A DNA stretch of 30,290 nt from CAZGXM01 sp964529795 (GTDB lineage: Bacteria; Bacillota; JADQBR01), in contig CAZGXM010000030.1 in NCBI GenBank assembly GCA_964529795.1, positions 1-30,290 on the forward strand. Direction: 5' to 3'. The notes beneath the pieces are model-generated. The model had not been told where the DNA came from, searched no databases, and saw nothing but the letters and a program-made list of their open reading frames with translations. Positions 29,619 through 30,290 of the stretch are shown one piece after another (position 1 is the stretch's first letter; the number at the start of each line of letters is the position of its first letter). The position numbers were made by a program, and so were the translations under genes.

Positions 29619-30290
29619 CGGGAAACAGGGGATTTGAAAACCCCGCGCTCCATGTAATATTTTTTTGCGCCCGGGTGCAGCGGAATGGACATACCCTCCA
29701 CCGCCGTGCTCAGATTAATTTTACCCGCCGCGCTGTGGGTTTGACGCAGAACCTCCACATTTTCATGAAAAATCTTTGTCAAACGGTATACCACTTCTTC
29801 GCTCAGTTCCTGACGGGTAATAATTAGATTTTTCACCACCACTGTGGGTACATCCACATCGATATTTTCATAGGTTTTCCCGGGTATTTGGCCGGTAGTA
29901 TAGGCGGGAGAAATTTCCTGAAGTTTGCTGATAATGTCTTTGGAAACAGGAATTAATACCAGGTCCTTTTCCTTGGCAAGCCTGTCCACGGCTGCATTGG
30001 GAATTCCTGATGAAAGGATAGCCACGTCAATGGTTTCTTCCCTCAGTCCCTCTATTGCTTCGGCAAAGGAAAGAAAATGTTCTTCTATATCCTCATAAGT
30101 AATACCGGCAGCATTCAGTACCCGTTTCGCGATAATTTCCGTACCGCTGCCATCGGCGCCCACAGCCACACGCTTGCCTCTGACATCCACAAGAGTGGAA
30201 ATATGGCGCTCCGCAGTGGTCACCAAATGCAGGTAGTTGGAATACATGGCAGACACCCCGCGCAAGTTTTTCAGAGCCTTACCCTTAAAT
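29615..30290 (-). CDS. TRAP transporter solute receptor, TAXI family (partial, N terminus outside window)
   Basis: The frame is open from the right edge of the window, so the start lies beyond it; about 224 residues are visible. They follow the TAXI family closely: 'MYSNYLHLVTTAERHISTLV' (family: LYPEYVQIV...), 'DVRGKRVAVGADGSGTEIIA', 'RVLNAAGITYEDIEEHFLSF', 'AIEGLREETIDVAILSSGIP' and the C terminus 'IPLHPGAKKYYMERGV'. The protein is the extracytoplasmic solute-binding part of a Na+- or H+-driven TRAP importer, often for dicarboxylates or glutamate-like acids. The substrate cannot be told. It forms an operon with the DUF1850 gene. Confidence 0.85.
   Translation of the reverse strand, partial: FKGKALKNLRGVSAMYSNYLHLVTTAERHISTLVDVRGKRVAVGADGSGTEIIAKRVLNAAGITYEDIEEHFLSFAEAIEGLREETIDVAILSSGIPNAAVDRLAKEKDLVLIPVSKDIISKLQEISPAYTTGQIPGKTYENIDVDVPTVVVKNLIITRQELSEEVVYRLTKIFHENVEVLRQTHSAAGKINLSTAVEGMSIPLHPGAKKYYMERGVFKSPVSR

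Noticed and set aside
1..30290. CRISPR arrays, tRNA or rRNA genes, intact insertion sequences
   Set aside because: Looked for regular repeats, tRNA cloverleaf ends and transposase motifs; none found.

Overview
The window looks like chromosomal DNA of a strictly anaerobic, Gram-positive (Firmicutes) bacterium, probably of the Desulfotomaculum/Peptococcaceae type. This rests on several signs: strong GGAGG ribosome binding sites, frequent TTG and GTG starts, several lipoproteins with typical lipoboxes, membrane-anchored multiheme cytochromes c, a short class III hybrid cluster protein, and a likely UGA-decoded selenoprotein. The genus is inference. I saw no rRNA, tRNA, CRISPR array or intact insertion sequence.

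Layout. 1-2010: a small membrane protein, a candidate type I toxin/antisense-RNA locus, and two broken gene remnants. 2125-5258: two convergent lipoprotein genes of unknown role. 5426-5990: a largely non-coding stretch with a structured palindromic element and a sharply defined promoter/operator. 5989-8228: MarR regulator plus a two-gene DrrAB-like ABC exporter. 8230-9470: remnant of an Old Yellow Enzyme gene, then an FTR1-type iron permease with its own operator-like dyad. 9712-12933: HAD hydrolase, two divergent NapC/NrfH-type cytochromes and hydroxylamine reductase (hcp) with a CRP/FNR-type site. 13319-19335: SorC-family regulator, a wrecked deoC, and a complete BMP-type nucleoside ABC transporter. 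19409-22171: a TrpXYZ-like ABC importer behind a promoter and attenuator-like terminator. 22412-24709: a divergent cis-prenyltransferase, two tiny unknown genes around a heavy-metal-associated-domain gene with an in-frame UGA, and a phosphoribosyltransferase. 24820-30290: metallo-beta-lactamase-fold remnant, chemotaxis receptor, QueG-like iron-sulfur protein, frameshifted membrane sensor, DUF1850 protein and the end of a TAXI-type TRAP receptor.

How the parts relate. The SorC regulator, deoC remnant and BMP transporter look like a deoxynucleoside uptake and breakdown operon that has lost its aldolase but kept its importer. Hcp and the cytochromes suggest handling of nitrite, NO or hydroxylamine, or respiratory electron transfer from menaquinol. 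DUF1850 and TAXI normally go together in a TRAP transporter.

Two points stand out. First, the gene at 23489-23806 (minus) has one in-frame UGA in a Cys-x3-Sec position, followed at the right distance by a bacterial SECIS-like hairpin. Second, the locus at 828-1150 has the architecture of a type I toxin-antitoxin pair. A recurring theme is gene decay by internal deletion (OYE, deoC, MBL and perhaps a paralogue near 27200), often leaving the ends of the gene or its terminator behind.
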